Source: Methylobacillus arboreus | Lineage (GTDB): Bacteria; Pseudomonadota; Gammaproteobacteria; Burkholderiales; Methylophilaceae | NCBI RefSeq assembly: GCF_020532725.1 | Contig: NZ_JAJAVC010000011.1 | Span: 582,471-646,470 of the forward strand | Direction: 5' to 3' | Length of the DNA stretch: 64,000 nt | Part shown: one piece after another, positions 54,777 through 62,695 of the stretch | Layout: each line of letters starts with the position of its first letter | How positions within the stretch are numbered: position 1 is the first letter of the stretch | Notes under the pieces: model-generated | Told to the model about the DNA's origin: nothing | The model's input: the letters and a program-made list of their open reading frames with translations, nothing else | The model's database searches: none | Program-made: the position numbers and the translations under genes

Positions 54777-54860
54777 ATTTTCATATGCGTCATTTGACTG
54801 ATATGCGCGCTTGAACATCTTGCGGCAAGATAATGCAAACAGAATCAGGAGTACGCTTAC

Positions 54861-55247
54861 ATGCATCCATCCATTGTTTTGTCCGTGTCGCTGTTTTTGT
54901 TTCCTGCTGCCATATCGGCCACAGAGTGGGAATCGCTGGTCAAGAAGCCAGGAGCCGAGCTTTTGGTGGATCTGGATTCTTATGATGAGAGCGGGGCTTA
55001 TTCTTCCATACTCGCCAAGCTGGAAACGCGTTCAAAGCAGCACGTTGCCAAGCAAATGAAGCTGGAGTTTGATTGTGACAAGCAAACCTATCGCACACTG
55101 GCAACCGCATCATTCGATGCAAAAGGCAAGTTGTTGAACCAGACGCCTGGTTCACGCGAATTTCAGCCCTTGCACCAGGATGAAAATGCCCAGACCATTG
55201 CTGGTCTGGTCTGCCAGGTTCGGCGCATGGTCAACCCATCGTCTTGA
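54861..55247 (+). CDS. Small exported protein, surface-adhesin E-like
   Basis: A 128-residue protein with a signal peptide (MHPSIVLSVSLFLFPAAISA), then TEWESLVKKPGAELLVDLDSYDESG. The pattern of an early W, a VD(L)D strand and two cysteines (FDCDK and LVCQV) resembles the small surface-adhesin protein E family of proteobacteria, whose members are periplasmic or outer-membrane. The likeness is weak. AGGAG stands nine bases before the ATG. It lies alone after the tRNA terminator. Confidence 0.6.
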   Translation: MHPSIVLSVSLFLFPAAISATEWESLVKKPGAELLVDLDSYDESGAYSSILAKLETRSKQHVAKQMKLEFDCDKQTYRTLATASFDAKGKLLNQTPGSREFQPLHQDENAQTIAGLVCQVRRMVNPSS

Positions 55248-55260
55248 GTTTGGATTCTAA

Positions 55261-55272
55261 GAGCCTGTTCAC
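55261..55272. repeat. 12-base match to the MITE terminus
   Basis: GAGCCTGTTCAC is identical to the first 12 bases of the element at 20833-21100, preceded by TAA. No second end or internal similarity is visible, so it may be a single decayed end or chance. Confidence 0.35.
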
Positions 55273-55368
55273 CAAATCCAGCAGCATGTTTTAACCCGGC
55301 GATATTACTGGAGGGTATTCAACCAGCTCATCAGGCAAGCTGGGAAATGAAGGTATATCCGGCCAAGG

Positions 55369-55635
55369 TTATCGCGTAAAACGTCTGCCAGGCCTTTGTG
55401 TGCGGGGTGCCCCTGCCTCAATATGCCTGAAGATTACTCTGCCTTTGGCCAGGTCGTAGGGCGACAGTTCTACAGTGACTCGGTCACCCGCCAATATACG
55501 GATATGGTGCTTGCGCATCTTTCCGCCAGTATAGGCAACCAGGGCATGTCCATTATCCAGGGTCACGCGAAAGCGTGAGTCCGGCAGTATCTCATCCACT
55601 TTACCTTGCATCTCGATCAGTTCTTCTTTAGCCAT
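55369..55635 (-). CDS. infA: Translation initiation factor IF-1 (extended paralogue)
   Basis: An 88-residue S1-like OB-fold protein: [43 protein letters not shown] is close to IF-1, with [22 protein letters not shown]-1 normally ends near residue 72; here a basic tail ([11 protein letters not shown]) adds about 15. Betaproteobacteria often hold a second infA with such a tail besides the ribosomal-operon copy. It may replace or supplement canonical IF-1 under cold or stress. It follows a small hypothetical gene by 39 bases. Confidence 0.9.
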   Translation of the reverse strand: MAKEELIEMQGKVDEILPDSRFRVTLDNGHALVAYTGGKMRKHHIRILAGDRVTVELSPYDLAKGRVIFRHIEAGAPRTQRPGRRFTR

Positions 55636-55674
55636 GTAGACTCCTTATAGATTTTATTGGATAGATAAATTGGA

Positions 55675-55911
55675 TCAGGCAAACGCCTGGGGATTGCTTA
55701 GCCAGACATGGCCTTGACTGGCGGCATGGTTGAGCGCTTTTTCACTGCTCACGAATTCTGGCTCGAAGCTGTAGATGCGGCAGTGAGTGCTGCTGCCCTG
55801 GCCGCTGCGAATTGATACTGACGCGGTAAAGCGCCCATTCTCGTTAATGCGGAAGATGGGGGTGATCAGGTATCGTCCAACCATAAAAGGTTTGGTAGTA
55901 GGTAATTTCAT
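55675..55911 (-). CDS. Small hypothetical protein upstream of infA
   Basis: A 78-residue basic protein beginning MKLPTTKPFMVGRYLITPIF. A compact beta-rich pattern follows: GRFTASVSIRSGQGSSTHCRIYSF. It then has a short helix (SSEKALNHAASQG). I do not recognise a named family, but the composition is that of a real folded protein. It precedes infA by 39 bases in the same direction. A dyad lies 16 bases before its ATG. A TTG three codons earlier is the alternative start. Confidence 0.55.
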   Translation of the reverse strand: MKLPTTKPFMVGRYLITPIFRINENGRFTASVSIRSGQGSSTHCRIYSFEPEFVSSEKALNHAASQGHVWLSNPQAFA

Positions 55912-55926
55912 AGATATCAATGCTTA

Positions 55927-55943
55927 TGTAGCCTTAGGCTACA
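55927..55943 (-). promoter_or_regulatory. Dyad just upstream of the small gene-infA pair
   Basis: Perfect TGTAGCC / GGCTACA with a three-base centre. On the minus strand it lies 16-32 bases ahead of the ATG, placing it in the leader. It could be an operator or a leader hairpin. Confidence 0.4.
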
Positions 55944-56331
55944 ACCTTAAAAGTAATAGGCTATGCTGCTAGTTTCAGATAAAAGCGCAGCGTCGATGAT
56001 CACGGTACGGTAAAAATCCGTCCGGAGAGGCTTGCCGTTGGGGGAAGTTTGACCACCGATATGGCCTTCATGAGGCGACTGGTGGGTTTAGGTGGCGGTG
56101 ATATTGGGGGAACCGCAGCCTGTTCAGACTTGCTGTAGAAAAGGTAAGCAATTAGCTACAGGACAGCTAGTCTAATGATTAATAGTCATTATGTCCAGTA
56201 AGTTAGGGTTTCTTGGGCCTGAATCTAGTGCAGGCGAGCAAATATCCGTCACTAATTGGGTGCAATTTCTTCTTAGGCTAGTTTAAAAATAGGTCAGCCC
56301 AAGTACTTGTGTTGCGCAATAAAGCTTGCGG
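55944..56331. other. Gene-free region
   Basis: About 390 bases between a minus-strand small gene and the end of the diiron-oxidase-like gene. No frame, terminator or repeat that I can support; it presumably contains the promoter for the small gene and infA. Confidence 0.4.
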
Positions 56332-57768
56332 TCAACGCACCAGTTCGGCTTTGAATCTACGCGTTGCTGCCAGGCCTGCGGGGGAGTCATGCATGGCAGG
56401 GGTCATCCAGGCTTCCAGCAGGCGCATGCGTGCCTGTTTGTCGTTGATCGAATCAAGCTGCTGGTGGAACAGGCGTTGTTCCTGCGATTGCGCCTTGTCT
56501 TCTGGCCTTCCAAGTTGAATGACATTGCTGGCCGGGCTTGGAGTCAAGGATTGCTGGATGGTTTGCCGTTTCTGCACACGCCATGACTCACCTAGCCGTT
56601 CCCGTCTGGGAAGCTGCTCCAGGGCATCGCTTGCAATCCAGTCATATACAACCTGTTTTTCATATGGGGTAAATACACCAAACATCTGGCCTTGGCTGCC
56701 GTCAATCAGCTTCCAAAAGCGCGAGGTCTTGGGGTCTTGGTTTCGAACGATCCAGCCGCCATCTTGCAGAGCCTGCAATAAGGCAGGGATCTGATGTGGG
56801 GCGGACAGCCATTCCTGCAGGTTGCGGCCGCCAATCCGGCAATGGTTGTTGTGCATGTGTTGTCCCAGGATGGCTTTTTCCTGGAATATACGCACAACTT
56901 CTTCTTCCAACTTGAATGCGTTAATGATTTGCACGGTGCCTAGGCCCTGGTTGCTGAGTCTCGCCCCATTGAGCAGGCGCCGAATGAAGTCCTGCTGGTC
57001 ACTGTATCGCGACATGATATTGCGCACCGCATTCACCGCTTTGACGGCATGCCCGGAAAGCGCATTATCAATGGTGATATGCAGCGTGAAGTAAAACGGA
57101 TCGATATTGAGTTCATCGAGTTCGGTAGTGGTAATCAACAAATGCAAAGGCAATTGCTCATAAGCCAGGTTGAAGCCGATGACTTCAGGCTGATACTGAT
57201 CGGCAACGGTAGCCAGGGCTAACTGAATAGCGCCCTGGGTAAAGTAATCGGGAGGCAGGTGCTGCCATCGCTCGCAACCATGGGTGCGCAGCAGTTTGCG
57301 GTAAATAGCCACATGATTCTGCTCCTCGATGCCGTCGCCCAGCTCTTCCAGGTAAATGTCGATAAGTTCACTGAATGCGGGATCTTCCCAATGTTTCACC
57401 ATGCCATACAGCCAGGAACCATCCACCATCTTGGTCGGCGCCACGCGATTCAGAAAGTAAAGCGCATGCGCCTTGCTGCTGAAATAGCGCCGCGGGGCTC
57501 CTTGCTTGCGATGATTCAGATATTGCTGATATTCGGCACCGGCAGCTTGGCTACTATGCACTATCCAGTCTTCCAATTGTTCTATTGTCTCGGGAATGGA
57601 AGAGGGGGCATCGGCACATGCTGCTATTTGCCGCTGCAGGAATTCCGCAGCACTGGCCCGGCTGTTTTCCTTGTCAGCCTCGTGCAACAGCTTGAAGTAC
57701 AAGTCGCGTGCATCCTTGCAAGGGGCCGCCGCGGTTTGTAAAGAGGGTGCAATTGTTCGGGTCAACAT
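56332..57768 (-). CDS. Heme-oxygenase-like diiron (HDO) family protein
   Basis: A 478-residue protein with an iron-containing redox enzyme domain (about 110-260). Likely ligands: E142 (EELGDG), H152 (ENH-like QNHVAIYRKLL), E204 (YEQLPLH) and the helix YFTLHITIDNALSGH with H230, D234 and H240. This matches heme-oxygenase-like diiron oxidases, which oxidise small molecules or amines with O2. The C-terminal 200 residues have no family I can name. It is divergent from a methyltransferase gene 188 bases away. The substrate is unknown, but such enzymes often tailor natural products. Confidence 0.75.
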   Translation of the reverse strand: MLTRTIAPSLQTAAAPCKDARDLYFKLLHEADKENSRASAAEFLQRQIAACADAPSSIPETIEQLEDWIVHSSQAAGAEYQQYLNHRKQGAPRRYFSSKAHALYFLNRVAPTKMVDGSWLYGMVKHWEDPAFSELIDIYLEELGDGIEEQNHVAIYRKLLRTHGCERWQHLPPDYFTQGAIQLALATVADQYQPEVIGFNLAYEQLPLHLLITTTELDELNIDPFYFTLHITIDNALSGHAVKAVNAVRNIMSRYSDQQDFIRRLLNGARLSNQGLGTVQIINAFKLEEEVVRIFQEKAILGQHMHNNHCRIGGRNLQEWLSAPHQIPALLQALQDGGWIVRNQDPKTSRFWKLIDGSQGQMFGVFTPYEKQVVYDWIASDALEQLPRRERLGESWRVQKRQTIQQSLTPSPASNVIQLGRPEDKAQSQEQRLFHQQLDSINDKQARMRLLEAWMTPAMHDSPAGLAATRRFKAELVR

Positions 57769-57956
57769 TGGTCAATAATTCCTGTGATGGCTGAGTGAGC
57801 CCTTGAGCTTGTAATTTTTATGCGCTGCCGCCCTGGTCGTTATCAGTCTCGGGATTAAACTGTTGTAAGACTGGGACGACATTCAAACCTGGTTCAGTTT
57901 GTTAAGCTGGAGCCCAATCACACTTGGGTACTTTTACTTGAAAGAACATATTGGCT

Positions 57957-58907
57957 ATGAATAACCGTCTCCAAGCGCCTGAGCAGAGTGAAGCCCTGGT
58001 TGCCGTTCTCCAATGGCTGAAACGGCAGCAATACGAGTTCACTACCATTACGCCCGCAAGCCACAGTTTGGTGAATCAGCGCCCCGGAAATGAAACTGCC
58101 AGGGATATTACAGGCATCCTGGGTTGGAGCAGGCTTTTTACCGCGGAAATAGCTGGCCGGGAACTCTTTGACCTTTTGCAGCAGGCGAATGTCCTGAGTG
58201 CGGAGGGCGGGCTATGGCGCTGTAGCTTGCGGGTTTCAAGTCTAGCCGGGCATTTGTTCCTGCATTCTGCATTTCCTACGACTGACGGTGATACCGTGTT
58301 CTTCGGACCAGACACCTATCGCTTTGCGAATGCGATTTCCCAATATCTCGCCTTGCATAAGCCGCATGTACAGCGGGCAGTCGACATAGGGACCGGCAGT
58401 GGCGCTGCGGCCACTCTCCTGGCACAAGAGTTTCCCGGTGCACAGGTATATGGGGTGGATATCAATGAACAATCCCTGAAGCTGGCGCATGTCAATGGGG
58501 TTGCCAGTGGCTTGACCAATCTTCATTGGCGCTTCAGCAATCTGTTGAATGATTTGGAGGGTGAGTTTGGCCTGATCGTGGCTAACCCTCCCTATCTTGT
58601 CGACGACTCTGCGCGCATTTACCGCCATGGCGGAGGTTTGCTTGGTGCAGAGTTGTCCTTGAAAATCGTGGAAGCTGCCATGCAGCGGCTTGCGCCAAAC
58701 GGCGTGTTGCTGCTGTACACAGGCGTGGCTATCGTTGATGGCAGGGATCTGTTTTTATCAGCAATAAAGACACTGTCAAATATCGGCAACATGCAATATG
58801 AGTATCGGGAAATCGATCCGGATATTTTTGGAGAGGAATTACAAAATCCTGCTTATGTTGATGCTGACCGCTTGGCCGCGGTGGTGCTCACTCTACGAAA
58901 ATTGTGA
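57957..58907 (+). CDS. Class I SAM-dependent methyltransferase (MTS/HemK-like)
   Basis: A 316-residue protein. The N-terminal helical part (about 1-125) is followed by a Rossmann methyltransferase with AVDIGTGSGAAATLLAQE (SAM loop, about 141-158) and ANPPYLVDD containing NPPY at 210-213. NPPY is used for amide, adenine or other planar-nitrogen methylation, as in HemK, RsmC or N6-adenine enzymes. It is longer than HemK's core and does not have a PrmC neighbour. It starts at ATG 57957 (TTG 57951 possible). Divergent from the diiron gene, with which it may form a small-molecule module. Confidence 0.8.
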   Translation: MNNRLQAPEQSEALVAVLQWLKRQQYEFTTITPASHSLVNQRPGNETARDITGILGWSRLFTAEIAGRELFDLLQQANVLSAEGGLWRCSLRVSSLAGHLFLHSAFPTTDGDTVFFGPDTYRFANAISQYLALHKPHVQRAVDIGTGSGAAATLLAQEFPGAQVYGVDINEQSLKLAHVNGVASGLTNLHWRFSNLLNDLEGEFGLIVANPPYLVDDSARIYRHGGGLLGAELSLKIVEAAMQRLAPNGVLLLYTGVAIVDGRDLFLSAIKTLSNIGNMQYEYREIDPDIFGEELQNPAYVDADRLAAVVLTLRKL

Positions 58908-59021
58908 AATAAATAATAGCAAGCTCCAGGGCCTACCGCTTTTTCTTGTACGGGCATAGGTATTTGCCCTGCTAAACTGACTTGTTAGCAGGGCACGTGC
59001 CAGCCATCTTAATTGCTTTGA

Positions 59022-59912
59022 TTACCCATTGATGATGCTTCCGCCATTGGCATGAATTACTTGGCCGGTGATGTAAGAACCATCGTTTGAGGCCAGGAGC
59101 ACATAGGCTGGCGCAACTTCACTTGGCTGCCCTGGCCTTCCCAGCAGTGTTTTCTTGCCAAATTCCCGCACATGTTCAGGCGAAAAACTGGCTGGAATCA
59201 ACGGCGTCCAGATAGGGCCGGGCGCGACTGCATTCACATTGATGCCCCGGTCTGCCAGCTCTATCGCCAGTGACCGGGTAAACGCTACCACAGCCCCTTT
59301 CGTCGAAGAGTAGTCCAATAAGGCAGGACTGCCTCTATAGGCTGTCACCGAGGCTGTATTGATGATTCTTGAACCCCTTTCCAATACAGGCAATGCCGCC
59401 TTGGTCAGGTAGAACATGGAGAAGATATTGGTTCTGAAAGTATGCTCCAGCTGCTCCTGAGTGATATCTTCTATACTGTTTTGCGGGTATTGCTGGGCTG
59501 CATTGTTAACAAGAATATCGAGGTGCCCAAGCTGCTTCAGCGTTTGGGCGACCAGCTCTTCGCAGAACTGCGGGTCGCCAACATCTCCCTGAATGGCAAT
59601 GCCTTCGCTGCCTTGCTCACGGATTAGTTCTACGGTTTTCTCTGCGTCCTCTATCTCATCATCAGACAGGAAGTTGATGGCTACATCAGCTCCCTCCCTG
59701 GCAAAGTGGACAGCGACTGCTCTGCCTATGCCGCTGTCACCACCAGTAATGATGGCAACCTTGCCTTCAAGCTTCCCGCTGCCCTGGTATGCCTCATCAA
59801 TATACTGAGGCCGTGGCTCCATTTCACTTTCTACGCCAGGCTGTTGATACTGGTGTTGGGCTGGCTGGTTAATATCGCGGTGATCTTTTTCAGAAACATG
59901 GTCTAGAGTCAT
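59022..59912 (-). CDS. Short-chain dehydrogenase/reductase (YghA/general-stress type)
   Basis: A 296-residue SDR. The N-terminal extension (first 45 residues, polar, QPAQHQYQQPGVESEMEPRP) marks the general stress GSP39/YghA subgroup. The core has GGDSGIGRAVAVHFA (NAD(P) site), NNAAQ, the catalytic S (NTASVTAY) with YSSTK, and GPIWTPLIPASF. It oxidises or reduces an unknown alcohol or carbonyl with NAD(P). It precedes other stress-type genes (a small protein and a KGG-repeat protein) on the same strand, though gaps are too large to call an operon. Confidence 0.9.
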   Translation of the reverse strand: MTLDHVSEKDHRDINQPAQHQYQQPGVESEMEPRPQYIDEAYQGSGKLEGKVAIITGGDSGIGRAVAVHFAREGADVAINFLSDDEIEDAEKTVELIREQGSEGIAIQGDVGDPQFCEELVAQTLKQLGHLDILVNNAAQQYPQNSIEDITQEQLEHTFRTNIFSMFYLTKAALPVLERGSRIINTASVTAYRGSPALLDYSSTKGAVVAFTRSLAIELADRGINVNAVAPGPIWTPLIPASFSPEHVREFGKKTLLGRPGQPSEVAPAYVLLASNDGSYITGQVIHANGGSIING

Positions 59913-60191
59913 TTCGCTTTCCTTTTATCTGTTGGAAGATGGCTCCAGCCTAAAGAGAGATGGCGCCTGCAGTTAATCCAAGGCTGTCTGATATGAGTGT
60001 GAGACTAAAGCAACATTTTTGCTGGGTAGTGGCGTTTATTGACTAAGGCCCAATGGACGGTGACCATTGCCTGGCTATTTGCGCGCGCCTCTTCTTATCT
60101 AAAACTTGTTTAGTAGTAGAGATTAGCCTTGGTGTTGAAATGCCTGGGGGTTTGGCCAGGACAATAGGACGGAAGGTTGTTTGGTATCGCT

Positions 60192-60443
60192 CTAGAGGTC
60201 TTGCAGTGACCGCTTCAGGTAAGCAGAGTTTTCCATTTGATCAATTGCGCGATGGAGTTCCAGGATCAATGCTACTGCTTGATCAGCAGTCAATACATAT
60301 TGTGGCCCCGTGGTTGCATCTTCAGGCTGTTGTCCTGGATCACTCAGGTAAGCAGGAGAAAACACGATGAGACCATTTTCAGGGATGGCGGTGGTGGTAA
60401 ATGTGACGACGGGGAATAGGGAAGCTGAATCCTGTTGGCCCAT
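60192..60443 (-). CDS. Small hypothetical protein
   Basis: An 83-residue protein: GQQDSASLFPVVTFTTTAIP, then YVLTADQAVALILELHRAIDQME, a helix-rich end. No named family. A purine-rich GAAGAGGG ribosome site is eight bases before the ATG at 60441-60443. It lies between the SDR and KGG genes in the same direction, which suggests, but does not show, a stress role. Confidence 0.55.
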   Translation of the reverse strand: MGQQDSASLFPVVTFTTTAIPENGLIVFSPAYLSDPGQQPEDATTGPQYVLTADQAVALILELHRAIDQMENSAYLKRSLQDL

Positions 60444-60538
60444 AGAACGCCCTCTTCGGTTGAAAGTATTTGTGTTAAATGACGTTGGTTCAAACCAGCA
60501 AGCAGTGTAAAACTACTTGCTGATAACGTCAGCTTACA

Positions 60539-60703
60539 TTAACGGTTTTTGTGGCTTTGGCTGCCAGCCTTGGCGTGTTGTTCACTTGTGCCGCCACGAG
60601 TATTTCTGCCAGCCGCAGATTGCGGCTGATTCTTATGACTCTGGCTACCAGCTTTCGCATGTTGCTGACTAGTGCCGCCTTGCTTATTTGACGTATTTGC
60701 CAT
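60539..60703 (-). CDS. KGG-repeat stress protein (54 residues)
   Basis: A small, highly polar, probably disordered protein. The repeated unit GGTSxQHAKAGSQSHKN appears twice (about 9-25 and 37-53), separated by a QPQSAAGRNTR linker. Such glycine/lysine-rich KGG-type repeats (stress-induced bacterial acidophilic repeat proteins) are linked to desiccation, heat or stationary-phase protection. AAAGGAGA stands before the ATG at 60701-60703, a strong ribosome site. The gene is easily missed because of its length. It follows the pattern of stress genes grouped here. Confidence 0.8.
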   Translation of the reverse strand: MANTSNKQGGTSQQHAKAGSQSHKNQPQSAAGRNTRGGTSEQHAKAGSQSHKNR

Positions 60704-61023
60704 GATTATCTCCTTTGGGCCTCGCTCCAGAAAGTACGTTGCTTGAATAATGTTATTTCTGGATTAAGAGGTCATTGGTTAAAAGCAACGTAACTCTAGA
60801 TTAATTCTTACTTCCGGCACCATTCATCCGTTATCTTCCGAAAAGGCCGTAAGTTTTTCATAACAGCTTTTACTTTCGACGATGTTTGGATAATCGCGGC
60901 GTATTATTGAATATTTGGTATTCTTAGTGTCAAAATCACCCGCGGGTTAACCGAGTCAACAATAAAAAACCCCGCCGGAGCGGGGTTTAAATTATGACTG
61001 TAGGTATTGGTGAGCTTTAATCA
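60704..61023. other. Intergenic region between the KGG gene and the exonuclease gene
   Basis: About 320 bases containing the KGG promoter region (no clear boxes) and the exonuclease terminator at 60963-60988. No gene is seen. Confidence 0.45.
60963..60988 (-). terminator. Intrinsic terminator of the exonuclease/GIY-YIG gene
   Basis: AAACCCCG (60967-60974) / CGGGGTTT (60981-60988) with a six-base loop; the minus-strand side continues into a T run. Confidence 0.85.
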
Positions 61024-62412
61024 TTAAAGTAGCAAGGTCTTAGCTCTGCTCTTGCCAAGCTCTTTAAGTAGTAGCTTGTAGGTATCAATATCAAAAGAGA
61101 AAGCCAGCCGAGTACTGCGCATAGAATCAAGCTCTGCTTCATCCTCCACGCTGCCAAGGTAGCACCAATGTTCGAACACATGGATGACGGACTTGCCTAA
61201 AGTATCACTGGTTTCGCGTATTCCCAGCTTGCTAGGGTAGGGCCATGATTTCAGTTGATGGCTGATGAGGGCCTGTTTCAATCTCAAATAATGTAGCTCT
61301 GGTGCTTCCTGACCACAGCATATTCCCTTGCAACGCTTGAGCTGGTGTGAAAAACAAGGCCCCTTGCCCGTTTCCAGCCCAAGCCATTGAGAGCAGAGGT
61401 TGTTGGCTTCTGCAATCTGCCGCAAGGCTCCTATCGCTTGCCGCTTAGTTCTGTAGGTGCCATACAAATGCCCCAAGGTTTCTGGCTGCATCTCATCCTG
61501 GTTTACTAAAGTGAGCAAAGGTGCCTGCAATGCTGTTTCGGACAGTTGCCAGGAGCACAGTTGCCGCTCACGGCGAAGTTGGCGATTATGAATGGGTTGG
61601 CGCTCTTTGATCAGTCTCGCTTCAAGCAGCAAAGCCCCGAACTCTCCCGCGGTCTCCATCCACTCTACATGCTTGACTTCCTGCGTAATCCGCATACCTT
61701 GGGCACGGGCATGATCGCTGTTGAAATGTGAAAGAACCCGGGCGCGGATATTCACGCTCTTGCCTACATAAAGTGGCAGCTCATTGTCTCCATAGAATAG
61801 GTAAACCCCGGGGCCTTCAGGCATATCATCCAGCAGCTTGGGATCAAGCCCCACTGGGAGTGACTGGCTTTTGAGTAACTCCTGGGCGGCAGCTTGCAGC
61901 TGTTGTACTCCATGTTCTGCAGCTGCAATATCCAGGAATGCCTCCATGACTTCCACATCCCCCATTGCCCGGTGCCTGGCACCACAATGAATGCCATGCC
62001 GGGCGATGATCGCATCCAGCCCATGGCTTTTATGTTCAGGATACAGGCGCCGGGAAAGCTTGACCGTACATAACACCTTTTGTCGCAAGGAGATACCCAG
62101 CCTTTTAAACTCGCTTTTGAGGAAGCCATGATCAAAGCGGACGTTATGCGCGCACAGCACGGCACCGTGCAGGTATTCAAGCAGTTCGTGCGCCACCTCT
62201 GTGAATAGCGGCGCATCCTTGACCATGGTGTTATCGATGCCGGTGATACCTTCGATGAATGCGGAAATGTGCATTTCCGGATTGACCAGAGTTTGCCAGC
62301 GTTTGACCTCCATCCCATTCTCATATCGCACCAAGCCAATCTCGGTAATGCGATCTTTTACGGGCGTAGCGCCCGTAGTTTCGAGGTCCAACAGAACATA
62401 AGCAGGTAACAT
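61024..62412 (-). CDS. DnaQ-like exonuclease fused to a UvrC-type GIY-YIG domain
   Basis: A 462-residue two-domain nuclease. The N-terminal DEDDh exonuclease has LLDLETTGATP (D8, E10), HNVRFDHGFL and HRAMGDVEVM with the general-base histidine. A GIY-YIG domain follows (about 195-275: EGPGVYLFYGDNELPLYVGKSVNIRARV), the nicking module of UvrC and Cho. A cysteine-rich piece (CFSHQLKRCKGICCG) comes later. Such fusions occur in some bacteria and may act in a UvrC-independent repair path; biochemical role is inferred from domains. ATG at 62410-62412. Confidence 0.85.
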   Translation of the reverse strand: MLPAYVLLDLETTGATPVKDRITEIGLVRYENGMEVKRWQTLVNPEMHISAFIEGITGIDNTMVKDAPLFTEVAHELLEYLHGAVLCAHNVRFDHGFLKSEFKRLGISLRQKVLCTVKLSRRLYPEHKSHGLDAIIARHGIHCGARHRAMGDVEVMEAFLDIAAAEHGVQQLQAAAQELLKSQSLPVGLDPKLLDDMPEGPGVYLFYGDNELPLYVGKSVNIRARVLSHFNSDHARAQGMRITQEVKHVEWMETAGEFGALLLEARLIKERQPIHNRQLRRERQLCSWQLSETALQAPLLTLVNQDEMQPETLGHLYGTYRTKRQAIGALRQIAEANNLCSQWLGLETGKGPCFSHQLKRCKGICCGQEAPELHYLRLKQALISHQLKSWPYPSKLGIRETSDTLGKSVIHVFEHWCYLGSVEDEAELDSMRSTRLAFSFDIDTYKLLLKELGKSRAKTLLL

Positions 62413-62695
62413 GAGGATCAGTAATTAAGGCTGTACATTTGTACAGCATGCTAAAGCGTTTGGTTTTTGCAGTCTATGTGAAATCGCTATCAATACAATA
62501 GCAATAAAAAGCGCGCCTGAATGGGTTGGCTGCCCAGTCAAGGAAACAGAAATAGCTCTAAACGGCAACTGTGGAATTTCGTGGCTGGAACACGGTGTAA
62601 AGCTAGGTATAAGTGCCTGTCAGCTTTCGCTGATGTTTTTAAGTTCACGGTATGCATTGGAATAAACAGGAATGATTTAATGCAGTTCGTTATCT
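62413..62695. other. Gene-free region
   Basis: About 280 bases between the exonuclease gene start and the TPR gene stop. A 60-codon plus frame (62521-62703) has no support. Composition shifts towards AT at the right end. Confidence 0.4.
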
